DNA of 64,000 bases from contig NZ_BAABHJ010000040.1 of NCBI RefSeq assembly GCF_039542035.1, positions 806,001 to 870,000 of the forward strand, given 5' to 3'. The notes below the pieces were generated by a model, which saw nothing but the letters and a program-made list of their open reading frames with translations, had not been told where the DNA came from and did no database searches. The first letter of the stretch is position 1. Each line of letters opens with the position of its first letter. Source of the stretch: Actinoallomurus liliacearum. Lineage in GTDB: Bacteria; Actinomycetota; Actinomycetes; Streptosporangiales; Streptosporangiaceae. A program made the translations under genes and the position numbers. Positions 8,525 to 17,255 of this stretch are shown piece by piece.

Positions 8525-8646
8525 GACCTCCGCTTCGCCTCCACATGGCTTAACAGAGGCGTACCAGCCGTCCAAGCCGCAGAATGCACGGGGCACGGCG
8601 TCTCCGTCCTGTTTAAGGTCTACACCGAGTGCATTGGGGCCATGAT
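8525..8646 (+). pseudogene. Tyrosine integrase C-terminal fossil (1)
   Basis: The translated stretch reads DLRFASTWLNRGVPAVQ, then TGHGVSVLFKVYTECI. This matches the end of the catalytic domain of actinomycete phage-type integrases (DLRHAxxSTWLNxGV, AGHSVxVLLKVYAKCI), with the box II histidine and the catalytic Tyr in VYTEC. Nothing upstream continues the enzyme and the frame runs on past the normal end. It is a remnant of an integrated element, lying between the two repeat-protein genes. Confidence 0.65.
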
Positions 8647-8871
8647 GATGCTGTCAAATGCCACATCGAGGCCGCTCTGCGGGGATAAATCCTTGGATGG
8701 ATCGGAGGGTGAGATAGGAGTCATCGGACTTATCACCATATCGATTCTTACTTGATTGTGGCCTTAGTGATGCAGTTCGCGGATCGATGGGTGGGTATCC
8801 ATCTCGCGCCGCTGTCGGGTGGCATTATCGGAAGGTTCGATCTCCAGTTCAGGCATAGGTGCGTAGAATTG

Positions 8872-10038
8872 ATGCAAAACACGAAACGATCACTTTTTGA
8901 AGCGTCCGGTGGAGTGGGTCGGCTGACTTTTGCGGCGACAGCGGCAGTCGGCGGACTCGCAGTGACGATGTTCTTGCCGCCGTCGGCTCCGGCGGAATCT
9001 AAGACGCCGGAGATATCGCCCGTTGGTTACGGATTTAGCTCGGTATCTGGACTATGCCATCGAGGGATCTTCGGGTCTCACTGTTTCTATGTCGGTGGCG
9101 ATAGGGACAAGATTATAGAAGAGGATGAAGGCAATCCAATTCCAGCATTCGCGATAGGAGCCCTGGAAGGGTCGCGAGGATCGCGAGGGGCCCGAGGACC
9201 GCGGGGCCCGCGGGGGGCACCAGGACTGCGAGGGCCGCGAGGAGATACCGGCTTGGCCGGTCCAGCTGGACCCACGGGACTCGCCGGACGCACCGGACCC
9301 AGCGGCCCGACTGGACCCGCCGGGGAGACTGGATCGACTGGGCCGACGGGGTCAACTGGGCCGGCTGGACCGGTTGGATCGTCTGGGCCGACTGGGCCAC
9401 TTGGGCCGACGGGTCCGGTTGGATCGACGGGTCCCACCGGCTCGATTGGCCCGACTGGATCGTCTGGGTCGACGGGGCCGACTGGGCCGACCGGGCCGAT
9501 TGGATCAACCGGACCGACAGGACCGACCGGACCCACAGGACCGACGGGGCCCACAGGACCGACAGGACCCACAGGACCGACAGGACCCACAGGACCGACT
9601 GGACCGACCGGACCCACAGGACCCACCGGACCGACCGGACCGACTGGGCCCACAGGGCCGAGCGGGCCCACAGGGCCAGGGGGAGCATCCAAGTGCCTTG
9701 GCACGGCGGCCGCCCAAGGTCAGACGAAGGCAGTCGTGGCTGTTCGTAATGGGAAGGTGTTTGGCCAGACAGTCAACGAGAGCACAAGTCCGCCTACGCC
9801 TACCCCGCTTACCGACTTCACTTCGGCATTTGGCGCCATTACGGCGGATTGTGCATCGGTGACAATTCAGGGCAACGCTAATGTGTTCGTCACCGTGCGC
9901 ACAAACACCGATCAGCTCCTTGAAGTCGGATGCACGTTGAACAACTTCCCAACCAGCTGCGGTGGGACAGTAGTCAACCTAGGGACAATACCCATGTCGG
10001 TGCGCGCATCTGTCGCTGTCGGACACAAAATGCCGTAG
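8872..10038 (+). CDS. Secreted collagen-like protein with Gly-X-Y domain
   Basis: The 388-residue protein begins with a basic stretch (MQNTKRSLFEASGG) and a hydrophobic segment (FAATAAVGGLAVTMF) that act as a signal or anchor. A cysteine-containing linker follows, then 57 uninterrupted Gly-X-Y triplets (residues ~100-270), first Arg-rich (GPRGPRG) and then dominated by GPT. The C-terminal ~120 residues have paired cysteines and may trimerise or cap the helix. Bacterial collagen-like proteins form surface fibres. ATG 8872 is preferred because the signal-like segment follows directly. The start and tail are less GC-rich than neighbouring genes, and an integrase fossil lies just upstream, suggesting acquisition by transfer. 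Confidence 0.8.
   Translation: MQNTKRSLFEASGGVGRLTFAATAAVGGLAVTMFLPPSAPAESKTPEISPVGYGFSSVSGLCHRGIFGSHCFYVGGDRDKIIEEDEGNPIPAFAIGALEGSRGSRGARGPRGPRGAPGLRGPRGDTGLAGPAGPTGLAGRTGPSGPTGPAGETGSTGPTGSTGPAGPVGSSGPTGPLGPTGPVGSTGPTGSIGPTGSSGSTGPTGPTGPIGSTGPTGPTGPTGPTGPTGPTGPTGPTGPTGPTGPTGPTGPTGPTGPTGPTGPSGPTGPGGASKCLGTAAAQGQTKAVVAVRNGKVFGQTVNESTSPPTPTPLTDFTSAFGAITADCASVTIQGNANVFVTVRTNTDQLLEVGCTLNNFPTSCGGTVVNLGTIPMSVRASVAVGHKMP
9169..9681 (+). repeat. Collagen-type tandem repeat (57 Gly-X-Y codon triplets)
   Basis: The 513-bp tract has a 9-bp period encoding Gly-X-Y. The second half alternates GGACCGAC- and GGACCCAC-type units that encode GPT. Such tracts can change length by slippage. It is not a CRISPR array, because no spacers separate the units. 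Confidence 0.9.
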
Positions 10039-10465
10039 CGCACACCCTTTGGCGGGGAGTTCGCGAGCCAAGCGCTCGCCAAGGCGGTCAGTACCGTCAG
10101 GTGGCGCGTCGATCAGATCCGCAGTGCGCCGCGCGGGTGGCCATGTACACGGCCGCAGGCGGTCAGGCTGGGAGGCCATGTCCTTCGACTCGGGTATGGC
10201 TTCCAGAGGATGACGGATCCGTCGACGCTCGCCCGACGAAAACGGCCGCGTTGCAGGTGCCGAGGATGCCGAGTTCCTGATCGAGCTTCTCGTTAGCGAG
10301 CCGTCAAAGCGTTGTAGTCGGACAGGTCGATGTCGTCGACGCATTCTCGGGATGCCCGTCTCCGCCAGGGGGCAGGTATCCCTCTTCCTCGCCGGACTCC
10401 ACCGTGCGCCCGGTCGGCGGCTTCACCCTGATCATTTGGCGCAGCGGTCTGGTACACGTTGAATC
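10039..10465. other. 427-bp region without a recognised gene
   Basis: I see no frame with family similarity and no clear hairpin. The region separates the collagen-like gene, with its foreign-looking base composition, from an ordinary SDR gene, so it may hold an element boundary. Confidence 0.3.
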
Positions 10466-11203
10466 ATGACGGATCTGATCGAACTGACCGGCCGGACGGT
10501 GATCGTCACGGGCGCGTCGTCTGGGATCGGCGAGGCCACCGCGCGGCTGTTGCACGCCGCTGGGGCGTATCCGGTACTGGCCGCGCGCCGGGCCGACCGG
10601 CTGGTCGCGTTGAGCAAGGAACTCGACGGGGCGCTGGCAGTGCCCACCGACGTAACCGACGCCGCGCAGGTGCGCGACCTGGTCGCGGCCGCACTGGACC
10701 GACACGGGCAGATCGACGGCTTGGTGAACAACGCCGGTGCCGGCATCCAGGGACCGATCGCCGACATCGATGTCGCCGAGTATCGCAAGATCCTCGACCT
10801 CAACGTGGCCAGCCTGGTCGACGTCACCCAGGCGGTGCTGCCGGCCATGCGGGAGCGGGGCTTCGGGCGGATCGTGAACGTCAGCTCGGGCACCACCCGC
10901 CGGGTCGCGACCGGGGTGGGGGCGTATGCGGCGACCAAGTCGGCGGTGAACATGATCAGCTCGGTGTTGCGAGAGGAACTGGCCGCGGACGGAGTCGCGG
11001 TGTCGCTGCTGCTGCCCTCGGTGACCGCGACCGAGTTCGGCGACGGCATCTTCAAGGATGGCGTGCCTCCTCGGCCGGGGATGGTGGTGCATCGACCGGA
11101 GTACGTGGCCGGCGTGGTGCTGCGGTTGCTGCGCACCGGCGAGGACACCTTCGACATCCCGCACGGCCCCGAGCAGCCCGACATCATCCGCGTATCTGAA
11201 TAA
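10466..11203 (+). CDS. Short-chain dehydrogenase/reductase
   Basis: This is a classical 245-residue SDR. The cofactor loop TGASSGIG is at residues 15-22 and the NNAG motif at 88-91. The catalytic residues are Ser140 or Ser141, Tyr154 and Lys158 (YAATK). The basic ARR at 40-42 after the second strand favours NADP(H). It should oxidise an alcohol or reduce a ketone; the substrate is unknown. A 2-base step separates the promoter-proximal sequence GTTGAATC from the ATG and no strong ribosome binding site is visible, so translation may be leaderless. Confidence 0.9.
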   Translation: MTDLIELTGRTVIVTGASSGIGEATARLLHAAGAYPVLAARRADRLVALSKELDGALAVPTDVTDAAQVRDLVAAALDRHGQIDGLVNNAGAGIQGPIADIDVAEYRKILDLNVASLVDVTQAVLPAMRERGFGRIVNVSSGTTRRVATGVGAYAATKSAVNMISSVLREELAADGVAVSLLLPSVTATEFGDGIFKDGVPPRPGMVVHRPEYVAGVVLRLLRTGEDTFDIPHGPEQPDIIRVSE

Positions 11204-11240
11204 GGGGTCACGCGGATGGGGTTGAGGCTCTCACCCCAGA

Positions 11241-11477
11241 GTGAGGGCCGGCCTGTCTCCCGAACGACGCGGGCGCATGCGCATCGACGTCGCTCGCGCG
11301 TACGCCCAGCGCCGCCAGGTCGACAAGGCTCTGGCCGCGCTCCGGCCGGCAGAGGAGATCACTCCCGGGCAGATCCGTGCGCATCCCCTCGCCCGCCGGC
11401 TCGTCTCCGACCTGATGACGATGCAGAACCCACCCAGCACCGATTCGCGCGAAATAGCCCGAAGCGTCGGCGTGTAA
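11241..11477 (+). pseudogene. C-terminal stub of an XRE-type regulator with TPR-like helices
   Basis: The frame reads LSPERRGRMRIDVARAYAQR, VDKALAALRPAEEITPGQIR and HPLARRLVSDLM. This matches the extreme C terminus of actinobacterial helix-turn-helix regulators, where a final TPR-like pair ends in a similar AERIAPQEVR...RLV pattern. The DNA-binding domain and several hundred residues are missing, so it is a truncated gene rather than a functional small protein. It lies just before the serine/threonine kinase and its att-like repeat. Confidence 0.55.
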
Positions 11478-11842
11478 CCGGCGCGATGCGGATCCGCTGG
11501 CGGTTGCTGCCTGTTTGATGACAGCAATCACCAGTGATCTTCAGCTCGTCGCGGGGACGGGATGACTAGATGTCTGCCGACACGTCCTTGCCGTCGGTGG
11601 CGACGCCCCAAAGCGCGCAAGCGGCACAATCTGCCGTCAATGGCGGCGTCCACGTGGCCACGACAGCGTACAAATGGCCATCGCGGCGACGCCGAGCCTC
11701 GATCAGCGCAAGACGCGAAGGAGGAGAACCGGCTGGAGGCGAAAAAGCGGGTGAACCCGCCGACCGAGGTGTCCCGAGAGCCTTCTTCGGGCAACAGAAG
11801 ACCCCGGCCGATCTTCGCCCGGGTCTCTCGGTGAGTACGTGT

Positions 11843-11887
11843 GGTGGGCAGGGGCGGGGGCGATCCGCCGACCTTCCGCTTATCAGG
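11843..11887. repeat. tRNA-Phe 3'-half copy (att-site fossil A)
   Basis: This 45-bp segment differs from the 3' half of the intact tRNA-Phe (24,446-24,490) at only three positions. The 5' half of a tRNA is missing, so it cannot be a functional gene. A hairpin resembling an integrase terminator lies immediately before it (about 11,799-11,826), as at the 22.4 kb copy. Confidence 0.75.
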
Positions 11888-11938
11888 AGTGACATCACTC
11901 CTGCTGACGCGCAATGTCCGGTTCGCTATCTTCGTTCC

Positions 11939-14104
11939 ATGCGCGGTGAACCCGGGGAGATCCTCGCCGGTCGCTACCGGATCCTCGAGCTCATCGGGCG
12001 CGGCGGCATGGGCCGGGTCTGGCGCGCGTACGACGCCGAGCTCGATCGCGAGGTCGCCGTCAAGGAGCTGCGGCTGCCCGACGAGATCGACGACACCGAG
12101 CGGCGCGAGTGGTACGCCCGGGTCGCCCGCGAGGCGCGCGCCGCCGCCCGCCTGCACCACCCCGGCATCGTGGCCCTGCACGACCGGGTGATCGGCGACG
12201 ACGGCCGCCCGTGGCTGGTGATGGAGCTGGTCGCAGGGGGCTCGTTGGACGACGTGCTGCGTACGGGCGGGCCGCTGCCCGTACGGCGGGTGGCGGACAT
12301 CGGCCGTCAGATGCTGGACGCGCTCGCCGCCGCGCACGCCAAGGGCATCGTGCACCGCGACGTCAAGCCGGCGAACGTACTGCTGGACGGCGATCGCGCG
12401 GTCCTCACCGACTTCGGCATCGCCGTGCTGGAGGGCGACGCCACGCTGACGAAGTCCGGCATCCAGCTCGGCACCCCGGCGTACATGTCACCGGAACAGG
12501 TCCGCGGCCACGCCGCCACCCCGCGGTCGGACCTGTGGGCGCTCGGCGCCACCCTGTACGCCGCGGTCGAGGGCCGCCCCCCGTTTCAGGGCCCGACGCA
12601 CGGCGCGGTCTTCGTCGCCATCGCCACCGAAGACCCACCGCCGCCGACCCGCGCGGGCCCCCTGACGGACGTCCTCACCGGCCTCCTCGACAAGGACCCC
12701 GACGCCCGACCCACCCCGGAGTCCGTCCGCGACCTCCTCATCCCGCAGGCCGCGCCACCACCCGCCGCGCCTCCCGAGTCCGCGTCCGGTTCGTACGGTG
12801 GTCGATCTTCGGCGAGTTCCGAGCCCACGCTTCCGGCACCCGGCCCACCGCCCGAGTCCGCGCCCGGTCCGTACGGTGCTCGACCTCCGGCCGGTCCCCG
12901 GCCCGGGCTGGGCGATGGCCTGGTTCCGGTGCCTCCCGCGCCCGGCCCATCCGGTGACCTGTCCCCGGAGCGTCCCGAGTTCGCGCCGCATTCGGTGCCG
13001 CCCGGCTCGTACGGTGGCACGGTCCGGACGGGCACCGAGGTCCTGGACGGGACCGTAGGTCGCCTCCGACGTGGGCGGGTCGCGGCCATCGTCGCGGGCA
13101 CCGTCGTCGTGCTCGCCGCAGCCGTCGGCGTCGCCGTACGGGCCGGGACGGGTGGCGCCTCCGTGCCCACGCACCACCCGACCGCCATCCCGACGACCAT
13201 CCCGGCCGACCGCGTGCTCGACACCGACTCGGCCGGGGTCTGGGGCGTGGCGTTCAGCCCGGACGGCAGGACGCTCGCCAGCGCCGACAACGACGACGCC
13301 GTCCGGCTGTGGGACACCGCCACGGGACGGCAGACCGCCGTGCTGGACAGCGGCACCGGCGACCCCGAGAAGTCCCGGCACGTCGTGGCGTTCAGCCCGG
13401 ACGGGAGAACGCTCGCCACCGAGGACGACAACGGCAGCATCCAGCTCTGGGTCGTCGCCTCCAGGCGGGTCATCACCACCCTCGCGACCCCGAAGGGCGA
13501 GAACGCCACATTCGCGACGTTCAGCCCGGACGGCGCGACCCTCGCCGTCGGCTCCTTCTGGTTCGGCGACAACGCGGCGATCATTGGCGGGGTGCGACTC
13601 TGGGACATCGCCACCCGGCGGGACACCGCCACCACCCCGACCACGAGCCATTTCATCTTCGAGCTCGCGTTCAGCCCGGACGGCCGGACGCTGGCGTACG
13701 GCGACGGCGACCACATTCGCCTCTGGGACGTTCCCGGCCGCAGACTGAAAAGCCCGATCAACGCCCATCGCGCCGTCGACGCGGTGGCGTTCAGCCCGGA
13801 CGGGATGACCGTGGCCGGTGCCGGCGCCAAGGTCGACGTCGAGACCTGGGACGCCGCCACGCACAAGCCCGGCGAACGCTTCGCCGGCGGTACGAGCGGC
13901 AAGGTCGCGTTCAGCCCCGACGGCCGTTACCTGGCCGCCTGCGACGAGGAGAACGGCCCGACCGCCACGGTCTGGGACGCGCGAACCGGCAAGGAGGTCC
14001 ACGCGTTCGGCTCGACGACCGGCTACTCGGTGGCGTTCAGCCCGGACGGCAAGACGCTGGCCGGTGGCGGTTCGGACGGCCGCATCCACCTGTGGCGGCT
14101 GTGA
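11939..14104 (+). CDS. Membrane serine/threonine protein kinase with WD40 beta-propeller
   Basis: The 721-residue protein has an N-terminal Hanks-type kinase domain (residues ~12-270). The glycine loop is IGRGGMGRVW, the catalytic Lys is 42, the HRD Asp is 141, the DFG Asp is 158, and GTPAYMSPEQ marks the activation segment. A Pro/Ser-rich linker (~275-375) and one membrane helix (~380-402) follow. Seven WD40 blades, each with an AFSPDGxTLA-type start, fill ~425-721 and would form a complete extracytoplasmic propeller. The kinase probably transmits an external binding signal inward. ATG 11939 is chosen because the kinase fold begins at once; longer frames would translate the tRNA fossil. Confidence 0.9.
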   Translation: MRGEPGEILAGRYRILELIGRGGMGRVWRAYDAELDREVAVKELRLPDEIDDTERREWYARVAREARAAARLHHPGIVALHDRVIGDDGRPWLVMELVAGGSLDDVLRTGGPLPVRRVADIGRQMLDALAAAHAKGIVHRDVKPANVLLDGDRAVLTDFGIAVLEGDATLTKSGIQLGTPAYMSPEQVRGHAATPRSDLWALGATLYAAVEGRPPFQGPTHGAVFVAIATEDPPPPTRAGPLTDVLTGLLDKDPDARPTPESVRDLLIPQAAPPPAAPPESASGSYGGRSSASSEPTLPAPGPPPESAPGPYGARPPAGPRPGLGDGLVPVPPAPGPSGDLSPERPEFAPHSVPPGSYGGTVRTGTEVLDGTVGRLRRGRVAAIVAGTVVVLAAAVGVAVRAGTGGASVPTHHPTAIPTTIPADRVLDTDSAGVWGVAFSPDGRTLASADNDDAVRLWDTATGRQTAVLDSGTGDPEKSRHVVAFSPDGRTLATEDDNGSIQLWVVASRRVITTLATPKGENATFATFSPDGATLAVGSFWFGDNAAIIGGVRLWDIATRRDTATTPTTSHFIFELAFSPDGRTLAYGDGDHIRLWDVPGRRLKSPINAHRAVDAVAFSPDGMTVAGAGAKVDVETWDAATHKPGERFAGGTSGKVAFSPDGRYLAACDEENGPTATVWDARTGKEVHAFGSTTGYSVAFSPDGKTLAGGGSDGRIHLWRL

Positions 14105-14209
14105 CGCCTCACTCCGGCTCGTCGGCCACAGTGAGATCTCGACTCTTCATCACCGCGGACCGGGCGTCGGCCGGTCCCCTCGCGGCGGCCTTCGCCCGCG
14201 CGATATGGA

Positions 14210-15139
14210 TCAGACGGTGACGACGAGCTTGCCCTGGAGGTGACCGCCGTCGAGCAGCCGGTGCGCGTCGGCGACGCGCTCGAACGGGAACGTCTCCTGC
14301 ACGTAGACCCGGAGCCTGCCCTGTTCGACGAGTTCGACGAGTCCTCGCAGGGCGACCGGATCGGGGTCGACCGCGATGCCGCTGAAGCGCATGCCGGCCG
14401 CCTCATACTTGGCGGCCAGCTCCGAATCCTCCTCGGCGACCGCCGTTACCAGGTGACCGCCTGGGCGGAGCACTTCGAGCGACCGCTCGACGGTGTCGCC
14501 GCCGATCGTGTCGAGCACGACGTCGATGTCGCGGACCGCCTCGGTGAAGTCGACCGCCGTGTAGTCGATCACCTCGTCGGCACCGAACCCCTCGACGAAC
14601 TTCCGCTTGCTCCCGCCGGCGGTCGCGATCACGTGCGCGCCGAGCGCTTTCGCGATCTGGATCGCGACGTGGCCGACCCCGCCACCACCGCCGTGGACCA
14701 GGACGCGGTCGCCCTCGGTCACGCCGCCGAGGTCGACGAGGCCCTGCCACGCCGTCAGCCCGACGATCGGCAGCGCCGACGCCTCGACGTGCGAGAGCGA
14801 CGCCGGCTTGCGTGCCAGGTGCAACGCCGGCGCCGCCACGACCTCGGCGTACGCGCTCGCCGCCCGCGGGAACAGCGGCATCCCGAACACCTCGTCGCCA
14901 GGCCTGAACCGCCACGTCTGCGGCGCCTCCTCGACCACGCCGCTGATGTCCCAGCCGAGGATGAACGGCGGCCGGCCGATCAGCGGGAACTCGCCGGCGC
15001 GCAGGCGCGCCTCCAGCGGGTTCAGCCCGATCGCCTTGACGCGGACGAGAACCTCGGTCGGGAGGGGCTGAGGCTCGGGCGCGTCCATGATGGTGAGTAC
15101 CTCGGGACCGCCGAGCGTCTGCTGGGTGATGACTCGCAT
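14210..15139 (-). CDS. NADP-dependent quinone/enone oxidoreductase (MDR family)
   Basis: The 309-residue medium-chain reductase has a GroES-like half (VLVRVKAIGLNPLEARLRAG) and a Rossmann half with VHGGGGGVGHVAIQIAKALG. No structural or catalytic zinc ligands are present, so it belongs to the quinone reductase group. ATG 15139 is preceded by AGGAGAG. It is divergent from the HxlR regulator at 15214, with repeated GGTTCC-like motifs between them, which is the classic arrangement for redox- or quinone-sensing HxlR regulators and their target enzyme. Confidence 0.88.
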   Translation of the reverse strand: MRVITQQTLGGPEVLTIMDAPEPQPLPTEVLVRVKAIGLNPLEARLRAGEFPLIGRPPFILGWDISGVVEEAPQTWRFRPGDEVFGMPLFPRAASAYAEVVAAPALHLARKPASLSHVEASALPIVGLTAWQGLVDLGGVTEGDRVLVHGGGGGVGHVAIQIAKALGAHVIATAGGSKRKFVEGFGADEVIDYTAVDFTEAVRDIDVVLDTIGGDTVERSLEVLRPGGHLVTAVAEEDSELAAKYEAAGMRFSGIAVDPDPVALRGLVELVEQGRLRVYVQETFPFERVADAHRLLDGGHLQGKLVVTV

Positions 15140-15177
15140 GACTCTCCTGGCTTTGGAAGGGGAGAGAACCCAGGCTA

Positions 15178-15204
15178 GGTTTCCGATAGGAACCAGCAGG
15201 TACC
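15178..15204. promoter_or_regulatory. Candidate HxlR operator
   Basis: GGTTTCC (15178-15184), GGAACC (15189-15194) and GGTACC (15199-15204) are regularly spaced, half a helical turn apart, between two divergent starts. The first two form an imperfect inverted repeat. Binding by the adjacent HxlR protein is inferred from position. Confidence 0.45.
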
Positions 15205-15213
15205 TTTGGCGCC

Positions 15214-15588
15214 GTGAGCGGTTTCGGTCCCGGCGATCCCTTTCTCGCCGACTGTCCGGCGCGTCTGGCGGTCGAGCTGATCGCCGACAAGTGGACGGTG
15301 GTCGTGCTCTACGGCCTCAGCAAGGGCCCGGTGCGCCACGGCGAGCTGATCGAGCTGATCGGCGGCATCTCCCGCAAAATGCTCACCCAGACGCTCCGAC
15401 GGCTTCAGGCGCACGGACTCATCCGCCGCCACGCCTACGCCGAAGTGCCGCCCCGCGTCGAGTACGAGCTCACCCCGCTCGGGGCGACGCTGATCGATCC
15501 GATCCACATGCTGACCGAGTGGGCGAGGGCGAACGGCGACGCAGTGCTCGACGCGCTCGACGCCGAGCCGGTCGCCGATAGCGACTGA
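15214..15588 (+). CDS. HxlR family winged-helix regulator
   Basis: The 124-residue protein shows the HxlR/DUF24 pattern: CPARLAVELIADKWTVVVLYGL at the start, RHGELIELIGGISRKMLTQTLRRL as recognition helix, and PRVEYELTPLG as the wing. The conserved Cys near residue 14 is the one that senses oxidants or quinones in characterised relatives. GTG 15214 starts the gene. It probably represses the divergent quinone reductase and responds to electrophiles. Confidence 0.88.
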   Translation: MSGFGPGDPFLADCPARLAVELIADKWTVVVLYGLSKGPVRHGELIELIGGISRKMLTQTLRRLQAHGLIRRHAYAEVPPRVEYELTPLGATLIDPIHMLTEWARANGDAVLDALDAEPVADSD

Positions 15589-15868
15589 GGCCCCCGCCAG
15601 GGCACTGAGCATCCTCTCGGCGCTACTCGGTATCGGCCCGGCCGCGCTCGGTCTGCGGGCTCTCGATGCGTTGGACGATCGGCCACATCGGGGTGGTGGT
15701 CCTGGCCACGACCACACCACCTGGCCCAACAACAAAACGTACGCTTCACCAGCATGCGGCCGACAACGGCCTGGAGCCCTCGACAGGAATGCCATAAATC
15801 GGTGGCATGGTGCTAAAGGCCGAAGCAATACTACTGGTCGCCTGCCTCGTGCAGCCTCAGGAGGATGA

Positions 15869-16558
15869 TTGCGGATAAAGGTCATCGTGCAGTGCGTACG
15901 GCTGGGCAGTAAACGATACCGGGTGATTCGTCCAGCCGTGCCGTTGAGCAATGCTGCGCTACATGATCACGGGCGCGACGCTTACTCAATGTACATCGAC
16001 CGGATGGACGGTCGTCGGGTCGGCGCGTTGTGGCTGCTGGCGGCACGATCTACACGATCGCTGGTATACCTGCCGATGTGCGCCACCCCGATTCCCCCTG
16101 GCATTGGCGATGAGTTGTTTCCCGAGCGGCCTCTCGACCTGGTATTGGCGCATCACTCATTGCAGTTCTCGCCATCGGTTTGGAAGCAGGTACGGGAGAG
16201 GATCACCGCCAGGAACGCTCCTCGGGAGCTGCAGACCGCAAGCGTTCCAGACAGCGATCTGCCGGCCGACGATGAGGTCGATTACGCTGCACTAAACTAT
16301 CAGGACAACAGGGACGTTCTCCGCCAGCGCCTGTATGCAGAAACACTCTTTCTGACCGGCAGCGCTGCCGCCTTCCGGGAACCGGCCCGTCACTTCTTCG
16401 CCCTAGCGAAAGAAGGACCACCGGCCGCAGCCGGCAACTCCATCTATCTCCAAGGTGGCTGCAACTACCACGTCTGTCGGCAGTTCTATTGGCCGCATCT
16501 CGACTCTCGCGGTAACCGAGAGGTCCACGTCGAGTACTGCCCGCGATGGACGAGATGA
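15869..16558 (+). CDS. Hypothetical protein, 229 residues
   Basis: I do not recognise this family with certainty. The start is TTG 15869 behind an AGGAGG five bases away. The central part reads like a folded enzyme or binding protein: LVLAHHSLQFSPSVWKQV, PADDEVDYAALNYQDNRDVL, then AETLFLTGSAAAFREPARHF. Cysteines and a His-rich stretch (CNYHVCRQFYWPH) lie near the end. There is no signal peptide or membrane helix. The base composition is less GC-rich than the flanks and the gene lies between integrase fossils, so it may be cargo of an integrated element. Confidence 0.6.
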   Translation: MRIKVIVQCVRLGSKRYRVIRPAVPLSNAALHDHGRDAYSMYIDRMDGRRVGALWLLAARSTRSLVYLPMCATPIPPGIGDELFPERPLDLVLAHHSLQFSPSVWKQVRERITARNAPRELQTASVPDSDLPADDEVDYAALNYQDNRDVLRQRLYAETLFLTGSAAAFREPARHFFALAKEGPPAAAGNSIYLQGGCNYHVCRQFYWPHLDSRGNREVHVEYCPRWTR

Positions 16559-16733
16559 CCTGGCAGGCCCAGCTCGACTCGGCGACATGTAGAACTTTGG
16601 TCTTAACGGATCGCCCGATTCGGCAGTTGCTCGCGGCCGGAGGGCTGTGGGGGGTGGGCCGGGAGGGGGACCTGCCCCCTCCCGGCAATTGGTTGCCGAA
16701 ATGACGACGGGATCGGAATCCGTCTTGTTCGGC

Positions 16734-17048
16734 CTAGGCGTCCTCGAGGACTTCCGCGAATGCGATCACGACGCCTCCGGTGGCGTGCTCGCGGGTAGCG
16801 GCGACGAGCGGACCCGCCTCTGCGGCGGCGGCGCTGGCCGCCGCGTAGTCGGCGAAGTACAGGTCCAAAAGTCGGTACGCCGGAGTCGGGCTGCCGTCCT
16901 CCTTGGGCCAGACCTTTGACGTCTGCAGCCGAGTCAGGCCGGGGAGCTTGCGCGCCAGCGCGAGCTGCTCGGAGTAAGCCGCCTCGAAGGCGTCCGGGTC
17001 GGTGGGGTTGGAATAGACGAAGCTGATTTTCGTCGGCTTCTCCGCCAT
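16734..17048 (-). CDS. EthD-domain dimeric alpha/beta-barrel protein
   Basis: This 104-residue protein is a ferredoxin-like fold of the EthD type: KISFVYSNPTDPDAFEAAYS near the start, then LPGLTRLQTSKVWPKEDGSP and YRLLDLYFADYAAASAA. EthD-like proteins assist degradation of ethers and related compounds or act as small dimeric oxygenases or isomerases. ATG 17048 is used because AGGAGATC precedes it; the frame extends upstream without a better start. The gene is divergent from the AraC regulator at 17256, its likely activator. Confidence 0.8.
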   Translation of the reverse strand: MAEKPTKISFVYSNPTDPDAFEAAYSEQLALARKLPGLTRLQTSKVWPKEDGSPTPAYRLLDLYFADYAAASAAAAEAGPLVAATREHATGGVVIAFAEVLEDA

Positions 17049-17255
17049 GGATGATCTCCTGGTTGTTAGTCTCGGTTGATACGAGCGAGCGGACCCAGAC
17101 TTGGACGATGATGTCGGGCGAATTTTCGCTATCACAGCTGCTTCTCCGATGAAGAAGTCGGCACATGACAGAGCACCCAGCGTGGTCCTGAGTCCTTCCG
17201 TTTGTTGGCCCCACTCACTGTTCGTCGATCGTAGTTAGAAGAATGGGCAGCGACC

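Noticed and set aside
9169..9681. Possible CRISPR array
   Set aside because: The 9-bp periodic tract is cont­inuous coding sequence for Gly-X-Y with no spacers and no cas genes nearby.
14124..14146. Another integrase stub (VGHSEIS)
   Set aside because: Only about seven residues match and no catalytic Tyr follows; the 15-bp identity with 19,034-19,048 is noted in a finding but is too short to annotate.
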